Assembly (NCBI GenBank): GCA_001942045.1
Contig: MSTD01000011.1
Span: 1 to 64,000, forward strand
Source: Mycolicibacterium porcinum
GTDB lineage: Bacteria; Actinomycetota; Actinomycetes; Mycobacteriales; Mycobacteriaceae
DNA length: 64,000 nt
Direction of reading: 5' to 3'
Shown: positions 51,804-59,670 of the stretch, in pieces
Numbering within the stretch: the first letter of the stretch is position 1
How the letters are laid out: the number at the start of each line of letters is the position of its first letter
The notes under the pieces: model-generated
Told to the model about the DNA's origin: nothing
What the model saw: the letters and a program-made list of their open reading frames with translations, nothing else
Databases searched by the model: none
Translations under genes and position numbers: made by a program

Positions 51804-53156
51804 ATGACGGGAGCCAGCAATCATCGTGGAGCCGCTGTGGGCCGTCCCCAGGTAACGCCTGGGGAGCGCAAGACGCTCAAGCGCACCCCAGGTCGCGCAG
51901 CTGATGTCGGTCCCGCAGCGGAGGATCGGACACGCCGGACCGAGATCCTCGAGACGGCTGCCACGTTGATCGCGACGTCGGGCCTGCGCACGTCGCTCCA
52001 TGAGATCGCGGATGCGGCCGGCATCCTGCCGGGCAGTCTGTATCACCATTTCGAATCCAAGGAAGCGATCCTGGTCGAGCTCCTCGAGCGTTATCACGAG
52101 GATCTCGACCGTATCGCCGAGCACGCCCAGAGCCGGCTGGACGGGCCCGATCCGGCGTCGCCGTTCGACCGCATCGCCGCACTCGGCTCGGACATCGCGC
52201 GGTGCGCCGTCGCGCACCGCGCCGCCCTGCAGATGTCCTTCTACGAGAGCCCGAGCTCCAACCCCGACCTCGTCGCACTGGCGCAGCGCCGTCCGACGGC
52301 AATGCTGGACGCCATGCAGCAGACCCTGCGGGCCGCCCGCTGGGCCGGCTATCTGCGCTCCGACGTCGATCTGGCCGTACTGGCCGACCGGATCTGCCAG
52401 TCCATGCTGCAGGTAGGCCTCGACGTGATGCGTCACAACGCCGCGCCGGAGAAGGTCGCCACCCTGCTGTGCCGGATTCTGCTGGAAGGCTTGTCGTCCG
52501 GTCACCCCACCGACGCCGAACTCGACAGGTCTCTGCCTTTCGGGGCGGCCGACGCCGTGGTGCGGAGCTGGATCGAGGAAGGCCGGGCCGAGACAGACGA
52601 CAAGACCGCTCACATCCGGGCCGTGGCGCGGGCCGAGTTCGGCCGCCGCGGCTACGAGAGCACGACCGTGCGGGACATCGCGTCCGCGGCGGGCATGGGA
52701 ACCGGCACGGTCTACCGGCTCATCGGGTCGAAGGACGAACTGCTCGCGGCGATCATGCAGTCGTTCGGCGAGAAGATCGCCGTCGGCTGGACAGAGGTCC
52801 TCGGGTCCCGGGGCACGACGGTCGAGAAACTCGATGCACTCAGCTGGATCCACACCAACGCGCTCGACCAGTTCGGAGATGAGTTCCGGATCCAACTGGC
52901 CTGGATGCGTCAGTCACCCCCGGACACCCCGAACCCGGGCTGGTTGTTCACCAAGCGTGTCAGGCAGGTGAAATCGCTTCTCGCCGATGGGATCAAGGCT
53001 GGTGAGATCAGCATCGACAGCCCGTCGAACGAGATGCTGGCCCGGTCGGTGATCGGCGTGGGCTGGATACCCGAGAACATCCTGCGAGAGTTGGGCACCC
53101 GCGCATCACAGATTCACGTCCGCGACACCAGCCTGCGCGGCGTGGTCGCGCGCTAG
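51804..53156 (+). CDS. Tandem double-TetR regulator (Mce3R-like architecture)
   Basis: A 450-residue protein containing two complete TetR domains in one chain. The first helix-turn-helix is I-L-E-T-A-A-T-L-I-A-T-S-G-L-R-T-S-L-H-E-I-A-D-A-A-G-I-L-P-G-S-L-Y-H-H-F (about 48-84) and the second A-V-A-R-A-E-F-G-R-R-G-Y-E-S-T-T-V-R-D-I-A-S-A-A-G-M-G-T-G-T-V-Y-R-L (about 272-310). Normal TetR proteins have about 200 residues. Mce3R of M. tuberculosis has the same fused architecture and binds a non-palindromic site; here the sequence differs, so I claim only the architecture. ATG at 51804 is used; a GTG at 51837 with GGAG 5 nt upstream is an equally good start. It is most likely the factor that binds the non-palindromic 18-mer boxes. 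Confidence 0.9.
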   Translation: MTGASNHRGAAVGRPQVTPGERKTLKRTPGRAADVGPAAEDRTRRTEILETAATLIATSGLRTSLHEIADAAGILPGSLYHHFESKEAILVELLERYHEDLDRIAEHAQSRLDGPDPASPFDRIAALGSDIARCAVAHRAALQMSFYESPSSNPDLVALAQRRPTAMLDAMQQTLRAARWAGYLRSDVDLAVLADRICQSMLQVGLDVMRHNAAPEKVATLLCRILLEGLSSGHPTDAELDRSLPFGAADAVVRSWIEEGRAETDDKTAHIRAVARAEFGRRGYESTTVRDIASAAGMGTGTVYRLIGSKDELLAAIMQSFGEKIAVGWTEVLGSRGTTVEKLDALSWIHTNALDQFGDEFRIQLAWMRQSPPDTPNPGWLFTKRVRQVKSLLADGIKAGEISIDSPSNEMLARSVIGVGWIPENILRELGTRASQIHVRDTSLRGVVAR

Positions 53157-54226
53157 TCGAAAACGTACCGCGGCAACGTATTCGGGATATCGAGTGAGCT
53201 CAACAAGCCTGCCGGTGCATCGACAACGTAGGGAATCGCGTTGACCACCCGCATCGCGGTGGCGGCCATCGCGGCCCGCCCGGCACCGTGGCCTTCGTCC
53301 TCCCCCAGGTTCATCGCGCAGTGGATGTCTGGGTCACCCTCGATGTCCACCCGGTAGGTGGCGTCGAATTCCGATGCCGGCCAGTCGGGTGCGACGTCGC
53401 GCGACATCCGGATGATGTGCTCGATCACGATGGCCTCGCGGCCGTTCACCACGCCGGCCGCGCGCGTGCAGACGGCACCGCACGTCCCCGCGGCGATGGT
53501 GCCGAACGCCACCTCGATGTCACGCTCGGTGATCCGCCGGTCCAGGGAGCCGTGGATCTCGGACACCTCGGCGCCCAGCGCGTCGGCCATCAGATGAATA
53601 GGAGCCTTCCAGGCCATCTCGATGAATCCCGGTGTCTTGAGCATCGGTTCGAATTCGAGCTCGCGGCCGAATCCCATCCCGTCCATCATCACGTCGGCCA
53701 CCGGATAGTGGTCATTGAGGGACACCTCGGTGACCGTGAGGCGGTCGATCTTCTTGGACTGTGTCGCCAGCATGAGCGCCAGCTGATCTGAACCGAACCC
53801 GGGAAAGACTCCCGACGCGTAGAACGAGGAATCGCCCGCCTTCGCCGCCGCCCCCAGTTGGTCGCGCCACTCAACTGAGTAGTAGGCGGGCGGGTACACA
53901 AGCCCGGTCGATGTCGTTGACACCACGTTGATCCCGGCGTTCAGCAGACGCAGATAGTCCGGCACTGCGCCGGCGTCACGGTCTGGCCCACTCGCCGCGT
54001 ACACCACGCAGTCGGGGGCCGATTCGATCAGGACGTCGGCGTCGTTGGTCGCTTGGACGCCGAGCGCGGCGCGCCCGGCCAACACGCCCGCGTCCTGTCC
54101 CACCTTCGCCGCCGAGTGCACCCAGACGCCGGCCAGTTCGAGATCCGGTCGCCCGGCGATCGCGTCGATCGCCATCGATCCGACGCCGCCTGTCGACCAG
54201 ACGACGATTCGCAAAGGTCTCGGCAC
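53153..54226 (-). CDS. NAD(P)-dependent dihydrodipicolinate-reductase-like dehydrogenase
   Basis: A 357-residue protein starting at the GTG at 54226 (GAGGAG 6 nt upstream). The Rossmann start R-I-V-V-W-S-T-G-G-V-G-S-M-A (residues 5-18) and the C-terminal dimerisation fold resemble dihydrodipicolinate reductase and 2,4-diaminopentanoate dehydrogenase, a group that occurs in many mycobacterial lipid clusters without a proven substrate. It has no lysine-synthesis context. Its stop overlaps the double-TetR stop by 4 nt (convergent). The nearest box (site 4) lies 201 bp upstream, beyond the LLM remnant. Confidence 0.82.
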   Translation of the reverse strand: MPRPLRIVVWSTGGVGSMAIDAIAGRPDLELAGVWVHSAAKVGQDAGVLAGRAALGVQATNDADVLIESAPDCVVYAASGPDRDAGAVPDYLRLLNAGINVVSTTSTGLVYPPAYYSVEWRDQLGAAAKAGDSSFYASGVFPGFGSDQLALMLATQSKKIDRLTVTEVSLNDHYPVADVMMDGMGFGRELEFEPMLKTPGFIEMAWKAPIHLMADALGAEVSEIHGSLDRRITERDIEVAFGTIAAGTCGAVCTRAAGVVNGREAIVIEHIIRMSRDVAPDWPASEFDATYRVDIEGDPDIHCAMNLGEDEGHGAGRAAMAATAMRVVNAIPYVVDAPAGLLSSLDIPNTLPRYVFD

Positions 54227-54236
54227 CGAGTACTCC

Positions 54237-54416
54237 TCACTGTGCTGTTCGAGCAGGTCCGCCCGCATGCTCGGCCGCCACCCCAGAGCAGCAGTGCCAG
54301 CCGCTCATCGGCCGACTGGCCGTGCGTGCCCTTCTCCACACCGGAGGCGTATGGGCGCTGCAGAGGTCAGACGTCGGGATGTGCGGCGCACGCATGTCGA
54401 ATCGCAGCGCGAACAT
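54237..54416 (-). pseudogene. Possible remnant of an LLM flavin-dependent oxidoreductase
   Basis: The minus strand from ATG 54416 reads M-F-A-L-R-F-D-M-R-A-P-H-I-P-T-S-D-L, very like the first 18 residues of LLM-class (luciferase-like, F420 or FMN) oxidoreductases, but after about residue 18 the sequence stops resembling the family and a stop follows at about residue 60. A frameshift plus large internal deletion would explain it. It begins 11 bp after box site 4, so that box may originally have driven an LLM gene; the reductase at 53153 now follows it. Confidence 0.4.
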
Positions 54417-54426
54417 CACGCCGACC

Positions 54427-54444
54427 CTAACCTAAGTTTTGTTC
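54427..54444 (+). promoter_or_regulatory. Shared 18-mer box, site 4
   Basis: CTAACCTAAGTTTTGTTC, matching site 3 at 14 of 18 positions. It precedes the LLM remnant by 11 bp and the reductase at 53153-54226 by 201 bp. Confidence 0.5.
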
Positions 54445-54461
54445 CGCGTCACCGAAAGGCG

Positions 54462-54519
54462 CGAGCAGACGCAAAACTGCCCAACTTCCGTGGAAATTGG
54501 GCAGTTTTGCGTCTGCTCG
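54462..54519. repeat. Perfect 23-bp inverted repeat, terminator or intergenic palindrome
   Basis: Arms at 54462-54484 (starting CGAGCAGACGCAAAACTGCC) and 54497-54519 are perfectly complementary over 23 bp with a 12-nt loop. It lies 10 nt after the stop of the acyl-CoA dehydrogenase at 54530 and ahead of box site 4, so it could terminate that operon. The perfect conservation of both arms and the similar ends at 41929 suggest a repeat family. Confidence 0.65.
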
Positions 54520-54529
54520 GCGGAAGAAC

Positions 54530-55705
54530 TCAGCGCCGCGGCAAGCCGAGCACCTGGGTGGCGATGATGTTGCGCTGGATCTCCGAAGTCCCACCGGCGA
54601 TGGTGCCACCGAAGCTTCTGGCGTAGCGCTCGAACCAGCTCGCGAAGTAGTGGTCGAGGTTCATGTGCTCGTACGGGCCGGTGGTTGTGGGATGGGTCAA
54701 TCCGTCCGGGCCGGCCGCGGTCAGCGCGTTCTCGAACGCGTTGCGCTCGGCTTCGGAGCCGAACAGCTTGAGCACCGACACCGACGCGGTGTCCGCCTCG
54801 CCGCGCGACGCCTTCGCCAGCGCCGCAGATCCCATGGCGCGCAAGGCCTGGTAGTCCATGATGGTGGTGGCGTACTGGTCGCGCTCCAACTCGGTCTTGG
54901 GGTGGAAGTCGGCGAGCATGTTGTCGATTCGGTCGGCGAAACCGAGCCACATCATGGTGCGTTCGTGCCCGAGCGAGCCGTTGGCCACTCCCCAGCCGCC
55001 GTTGAGCGGACCGACCAGGTTCTCGGCCGACACCCGGGCGTCGGTGAAGAAGACCTCATTGAAGTCGAGATTCTCCTCACCCGTCATGTCGGCGAACGGT
55101 CGGCACACCACACCGGGTGTGTCGGTCGGGACGATCAGCACGCTGATTCCCTTGTGCTTCGGCGCATCCGGGTCGGTGCGCACGAAGGTCAGCAGGAAGT
55201 CGGCGTCGTGGGCTCCCGAGGTCCACACCTTCTGGCCGTTGACGACGAAGTGATCGCCGTCCAGCACAGCACGGGTCCGCAGCGACGCAAGGTCCGAGCC
55301 CGCACTCGGCTCACTCATCCCGAGCGACGCGGTCTTCTCACCGCGCAGCACCGGTACCGCCCAGCGGTGCTTCTGCTCGTCGGAACCGAACGTAAGCAGT
55401 GATGCCGCAATGATGTTGACGCCCTGGGGGTTGAAGCTGTGGTAGATCCGCCGCCGGCACAGTTCATCGAGGTGGACGAAGGTCTGCACCACGGTGGCGT
55501 TGCGTCCGCCGAACTCGGGCGGCTGGGCCGGTAGCAGCCAGCCGTTGTCGAACAGCAAGCGCTGCCAGTCGCGGGCCCACTGCGGCATGTGCGACACCGA
55601 TCGGGGCCGCTCCAGCGTCTGCGCCTCCGACGGCAGGTTGGCATCGAGGAACGCGGAGAACTCGGCGCGGAACTCCTCGACGTCGGAATCGTATGTGAGC
55701 TGCAT
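54530..55705 (-). CDS. Acyl-CoA dehydrogenase (large partner of a pair)
   Basis: A 391-residue FadE-type flavoprotein: S-L-G-M-S-E-P-S-A-G-S-D (about 127-138, FAD/substrate loop), W-T-S-G-A (about 161) and C-terminal F-G-G-T-I-A-G-G-T-S-E-I-Q-R-N-I-I. Glu248 in G-H-E-R-T-M sits where the catalytic base of the ChsE-like heteromeric ACADs lies. The ATG directly follows the stop of the partner gene with no gap. Paired ACADs of this kind form alpha2beta2 enzymes acting on bulky ring-bearing acyl-CoAs, for example steroid side chains. Confidence 0.92.
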   Translation of the reverse strand: MQLTYDSDVEEFRAEFSAFLDANLPSEAQTLERPRSVSHMPQWARDWQRLLFDNGWLLPAQPPEFGGRNATVVQTFVHLDELCRRRIYHSFNPQGVNIIAASLLTFGSDEQKHRWAVPVLRGEKTASLGMSEPSAGSDLASLRTRAVLDGDHFVVNGQKVWTSGAHDADFLLTFVRTDPDAPKHKGISVLIVPTDTPGVVCRPFADMTGEENLDFNEVFFTDARVSAENLVGPLNGGWGVANGSLGHERTMMWLGFADRIDNMLADFHPKTELERDQYATTIMDYQALRAMGSAALAKASRGEADTASVSVLKLFGSEAERNAFENALTAAGPDGLTHPTTTGPYEHMNLDHYFASWFERYARSFGGTIAGGTSEIQRNIIATQVLGLPRR

Positions 55706-56710
55706 TTACAGTCCCCTGTAGGTCGTGCGGTACTCGGCGGCGATCAGCGCGCGGTGCTCGGCGGCACCGCCCAGCAGCAGCTCGCCGGCCTTGGCCCGCT
55801 TGAGGGCGAACTGCACGTCGTTCTCCCAGGTGAATCCCATGGCTCCGAACAACTGCAGCCCGTGGCGGAACACCACCGCCTGGCACTCCCCGGCGGCGGC
55901 CTTGGCCATCGCCGACGCCAGCCGCCGGCGCGGGTCATCAGCGGCGATCGTCAGCGCAGCGAAATACGAAAGGGCCCGGGCTCTTTCGATGGCGACGTGC
56001 ATGTCGACGGCCTTGTGCTGCACGGCCTGGAACGACCCGATCGCCACGCCGAACTGCTGGCGCTGTTTGACGTGTTCGAGGGCCAGATCGAGAACCCGTT
56101 GGCAGGCACCGACCATCGTGATAGCCATCCCGGTCAGGGCCAGGTGGCGCGCCTTCTCGGTATCGACGTGAATACGGTCCGTGTCATCGACGTGGACGTT
56201 GTCGAACGACACCTCAGCGACGTGCAGCACCGGATCGAACACCGCACTGCGCTTGACGGCAACCTTCGTCGCGTCAACGAGGAACACGCCGCCGTCGGCC
56301 ACCACCGCCAGGTTCTGCGCGCGGTCGCCGTCCAGGACGTGATGGGCGGTTCCGGACAGCACCCAGCCGGTGGCATCGCGGTTGGCGGTCACACCGCTGT
56401 ACACCGCAGTGCCGGCGTTGGCCGGGTCGAAGCGGTCTCCGGCCAGCGGTGCGTACTGCGTCATGGTCGCCAGGTACGGCGTCAGGTCCGTGGCCCTGCC
56501 GAGTTCCTCGAGCACGATGGCCAGTTCCACCGCATTCTCCGATTCGGTGAGCTCCGTCCAGCCCTGGTCGATGTAGCTCTGCCACAGGGGTGTCGGATCG
56601 ACACCCTGCTCGGCCACTTCGCGGACCAGCGTGGCCGGGCATTGTTTGGTCACCGCGTCGCGCACGGTTTCCTGCCATAGCCGCTGATCGGCATCGAATT
56701 CGAGTAGCAA
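55706..56710 (-). CDS. Acyl-CoA dehydrogenase (small partner of a pair)
   Basis: A 334-residue ACAD starting on a TTG (56710) with AGGAGG 6 nt upstream. It is shorter than classical ACADs and lacks a clear catalytic Glu at the usual place, as expected for the non-catalytic subunit of a heteromeric enzyme. R-R-L-A-S-A-M-A-K-A-A-A-G-E and L-Q-L-F-G-A-M-G-F-T-W-E (about 290-305) are the FAD-binding region of this subfamily. Box I lies 34 bp upstream. Confidence 0.9.
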   Translation of the reverse strand: MLLEFDADQRLWQETVRDAVTKQCPATLVREVAEQGVDPTPLWQSYIDQGWTELTESENAVELAIVLEELGRATDLTPYLATMTQYAPLAGDRFDPANAGTAVYSGVTANRDATGWVLSGTAHHVLDGDRAQNLAVVADGGVFLVDATKVAVKRSAVFDPVLHVAEVSFDNVHVDDTDRIHVDTEKARHLALTGMAITMVGACQRVLDLALEHVKQRQQFGVAIGSFQAVQHKAVDMHVAIERARALSYFAALTIAADDPRRRLASAMAKAAAGECQAVVFRHGLQLFGAMGFTWENDVQFALKRAKAGELLLGGAAEHRALIAAEYRTTYRGL

Positions 56711-56743
56711 CCGCCGCCTCCTGCCGCACTGTCACGTTCGGAA

Positions 56744-56758
56744 GGAGAATAGCATTCT
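56744..56758. promoter_or_regulatory. TTCTC-family operator, everted form (box I)
   Basis: GAGAAT-AGC-ATTCTC, a perfect 6+3+6 palindrome like box A, 34 bp upstream of the acyl-CoA dehydrogenase operon. Confidence 0.55.
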
Positions 56759-56876
56759 CTTTCCGTGGTGCACCCTTCTCCTTTAGCAAGTACCTGTTCT
56801 CGGCCGCGATCCGCTGTGCAGGTGACCAGCACCGGCACTTACCTGCGACAAAGCACCGCAACGTTCTGAGAACTAT

Positions 56877-56895
56877 GTTCTTGCCATAGAAGAAT
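56877..56895. promoter_or_regulatory. TTCTC-family operator (box J)
   Basis: GTTCTT-N7-AAGAAT, about 94 bp upstream of the amidohydrolase at 56989. An additional perfect palindrome GTTCTGAGAAC lies at 56863-56873. With box I these sit in the 278-bp divergent region between the ACAD and amidohydrolase operons, so the region carries at least two sites. Confidence 0.48.
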
Positions 56896-56988
56896 ATGGA
56901 TCTAGACTGGCTATAAGATCCGGCGTGGCAGGCACGTCGCCATAGGCGTGCGCACGGCTCGTGTCCGGACGAACATCGGAGGACTGTC

Positions 56989-58101
56989 TTGGCCATGGAG
57001 CAAGCAGACGGGACGCAAGTGCCCCTCATTGACGCGAGCGTGCACGTCTTCTTCGGTTCGAACAAGGACCTGCGGCAGAACTTCCTGAAGGAACCGTTCG
57101 CCAGCCGCGGCTTCCCCGATTACGAGATGAACTGGTACGGCGCCCCGGGCGGCGAGTACGCCAACGGCACAAAGGGTCCCGACCGCCAGTACCCCGGCTC
57201 GGACCCCGACATCGCCGCGCAGCACCTGTTCACCGACCGCGGCGTGGACATCGCGATCCTGCACCCGATGACCCGCGGCATCATGCCCGACCGCCACCTC
57301 GGCACCGCGCTGGCCGCCGCGCACAACGAGATGATGGTGACCCGCTGGCTCCAACACGACGACCACGGTGAGCGGTTCCGCGGCACCATCCGGGTGAATC
57401 CGGACGACATCGCCGGCGCCCTGCGCGAGATCGACAAGTACAAGGACCATCCGCGCGTGGTGCAGATCGGCATCCCGATGCAGTCGCGCGAACTCTATGG
57501 CAAGCCCCAGTTCTGGCCGTTGTGGGACGCCGCCGCCGAGGCGGGCCTGCCGGTTGCCGTGCACATCGAGGGTGGCGCAGGCATCCAGTTCGCCCCGACG
57601 CCGTCCGGCAAGGCCCGGACCTACGAGCAGTACCTCGGATTCATGGCGATGAACTACCTGTATCACCTGATGAACATGATCGCGGAGGGAGTGTTCGAAC
57701 GGACTCCCACCCTCAAGTTCGTCTGGGCCGACGGTGCCGCGGATCTGTTGACCCCGTTCATGTGGCGGATGGACTGCTTCGGCCGCCCGCACCTGGAACA
57801 GACCCCGTGGGCACCGAAGATGCCCAGCGACTATCTGCCCGGCCACGTGTATTTCGTGCAAGGCGCGCTCGACGGCCCCGGCGACACCGAGTTCGCCGGC
57901 GAGTGGATGAGCTTCACCGGCAAGGAAGACATGGTGATGTTCGGTTCCAGCTACCCGCACTGGCAGCTGAACGAACCGAGGATCCCGAGCGCGTTCAGCA
58001 CCGAGCAACGCGACAAGTTGTTGTGGCGCAATGCCGCAGAGCTCTACGGGCTCGAGGGTGCGCTCGCATCCCGTTCAACGTCCGCGGTTGCGGCACAGTA
58101 G
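56989..58101 (+). CDS. Amidohydrolase family 2 (COG2159) protein, metal site lost
   Basis: A 370-residue barrel protein starting on TTG 56989 (GGAGG 6 nt upstream; the ATG at 56995 is 12 nt from it). It is a clear relative of the following gene, but the metal motif reads I-D-A-S-V-H instead of D-x-D-x-H, and the C-terminal acid motif reads G-S-S-Y-P-H instead of S/G-S-D-Y/W-P-H. Both changes remove metal ligands. It is therefore probably a non-catalytic partner of the protein at 58124, or has a different activity. Start of the operon amidohydrolase, amidohydrolase, Rieske ferredoxin, alpha/beta hydrolase. Confidence 0.87.
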   Translation: MAMEQADGTQVPLIDASVHVFFGSNKDLRQNFLKEPFASRGFPDYEMNWYGAPGGEYANGTKGPDRQYPGSDPDIAAQHLFTDRGVDIAILHPMTRGIMPDRHLGTALAAAHNEMMVTRWLQHDDHGERFRGTIRVNPDDIAGALREIDKYKDHPRVVQIGIPMQSRELYGKPQFWPLWDAAAEAGLPVAVHIEGGAGIQFAPTPSGKARTYEQYLGFMAMNYLYHLMNMIAEGVFERTPTLKFVWADGAADLLTPFMWRMDCFGRPHLEQTPWAPKMPSDYLPGHVYFVQGALDGPGDTEFAGEWMSFTGKEDMVMFGSSYPHWQLNEPRIPSAFSTEQRDKLLWRNAAELYGLEGALASRSTSAVAAQ

Positions 58102-58123
58102 AGGCACGTGAGGGAGGCCCTGA

Positions 58124-59278
58124 ATGTCAACCAACCAGCCGATCACGACGAATCCGCGAGTGCCCGCGGCCGAGCGGATAGCAGTGCGCTGCGTCGACTC
58201 CGACGTCCACCCCATGCCCAAGCGCGGACAGCTCCTCGAATACATCCCGGAGCCGTGGCGCAGCAAGTTCTTCATGAGCCATCCGGTCGGTGACCAGATC
58301 TACTACGACGCACCCGATTACGCGCACTCGTATGCGATGCGGGTGGACGCTTTCCCGCCTGACGGCGAGTTCGCCTGCAGCGACCCAGACATGGCGCTGC
58401 GCCAACTCATCATGGAGGCCGGGTCCGACATCGCGATCCTGGAGCCGACACACAGTGAGAGCCGCCTGGGCGAGGCCACCGCCGCCTACTGCACCGCCAC
58501 CAACTCCTGGCTCGCCGACAACTGGCTGGACCCGCACAACAACTGGCATCAGCGCTGGCGCGGTTCCATCTGCGTCGCCATCGAGGAACCGCAACTGGCG
58601 GTTGCCGAGATCGAGAAATGGGCCGAACACCCGTACATGTCCCAGGTCCTGATCAAGGCCGAGCCGCGGCCGTCATGGGGTGACCCGAAGTACGACCCGG
58701 TCTGGGCCGCGGCCACCAAGCACGACATCACCGTGAGCTGCCACCTGTCCCGCGGCGAGTTCGAGAATCTGCCACTGCCCCCGGTCGGATTACCCAGCTA
58801 CAACCACGATTTCATGGTCACGTACTCACTGCTGGCGGCCAACCAGGTGATGAGCCTGATCTTCGACGGGGTCTTCGACCGGTTCCCGACGCTGCGCATC
58901 GTATTCATCGAACATGCCTTCACCTGGATCCTGCCGCTGATGTGGCGCATGGACGCCATCTACGAGGCCCGCAAGAGCTGGATGGACATCAAGCGCAAGC
59001 CATCCGAATACGTCAAGGACCACATCAAGTTCTCGACGCAGCCGCTGGACTACCCGGAGGACAAGACCGAGCTGTCCCGGGCGTTCGAGTGGATGGAGTG
59101 CGAGAAGATCCTGCTGTACTCCAGCGACTATCCGCACTGGACCTTCGACGACCCGCGCTGGCTGGTCAAGCACCTGCCCGAACATGCCCGTGAGGCCATC
59201 ATGTTCCGCAACGGCATCGAGACCTACAAGCTGCCCGAGACCGTGCCGGTCCTCGAGGGACAGGTCCGAGTCTTCTGA
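58124..59278 (+). CDS. Amidohydrolase family 2 (COG2159) metal-dependent enzyme
   Basis: A 384-residue protein, GGGAGG 7 nt before the ATG. The metal motif C-V-D-S-D-V-H-P (about residues 24-31) and Y-S-S-D-Y-P-H-W (about 333-340) are intact, unlike in the gene before it. It ends exactly where the Rieske gene begins (ATGA overlap). ACMSD-like members decarboxylate or hydrolyse ring-derived acids; a complex of the two amidohydrolases is my inference from pairing and complementary motif loss. Confidence 0.88.
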   Translation: MSTNQPITTNPRVPAAERIAVRCVDSDVHPMPKRGQLLEYIPEPWRSKFFMSHPVGDQIYYDAPDYAHSYAMRVDAFPPDGEFACSDPDMALRQLIMEAGSDIAILEPTHSESRLGEATAAYCTATNSWLADNWLDPHNNWHQRWRGSICVAIEEPQLAVAEIEKWAEHPYMSQVLIKAEPRPSWGDPKYDPVWAAATKHDITVSCHLSRGEFENLPLPPVGLPSYNHDFMVTYSLLAANQVMSLIFDGVFDRFPTLRIVFIEHAFTWILPLMWRMDAIYEARKSWMDIKRKPSEYVKDHIKFSTQPLDYPEDKTELSRAFEWMECEKILLYSSDYPHWTFDDPRWLVKHLPEHAREAIMFRNGIETYKLPETVPVLEGQVRVF

Positions 59279-59670
59279 TGACCGAACCGGAGAAGCGCCC
59301 CCGGCTCGCACAGGGGCGCGAGCATGTCATCGGTACTGTCGACGAGATCCCGCCCGGCACACACAAACTCGTGCCGATCGGCCGCCATGGTGTCGGTGTG
59401 TACAACGTCAACGGCACGTTCTACGCGATCGCCAACTACTGCCCTCACGAGGGTGGTCCGCTGTGCTCTGGCCGCGCCCGGGGGCGCACAGTCGTCGACG
59501 ACGACGTCCCTGGCGACGCGGTGATGGTGCGTGACAAGGAGTTCATCTACTGCCCCTGGCACCAATGGGGTTTCGAGTTGGCAACCGGCACCACTGCGGT
59601 GAAGCCGGAATGGAGTATCCGTACCTACCCGGTCCGTGTGGTTGGAGATGATGTGTTGGTGATGGCATGA
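59278..59670 (+). CDS. Rieske [2Fe-2S] ferredoxin
   Basis: A 130-residue Rieske protein with C55-P-H57 and C92-P-W-H95 (C-x-H...C-x2-H) binding the cluster, flanked by Y-A-I-A-N-Y and W-G-F-E-L. It is a free-standing ferredoxin-type domain rather than an oxygenase alpha subunit; no oxygenase large subunit follows. The long 35-residue loop between the two ligand pairs (residues 58-91) is unusually charged. It shares ATGA overlap with both neighbours' ends. Confidence 0.93.
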   Translation: MTEPEKRPRLAQGREHVIGTVDEIPPGTHKLVPIGRHGVGVYNVNGTFYAIANYCPHEGGPLCSGRARGRTVVDDDVPGDAVMVRDKEFIYCPWHQWGFELATGTTAVKPEWSIRTYPVRVVGDDVLVMA

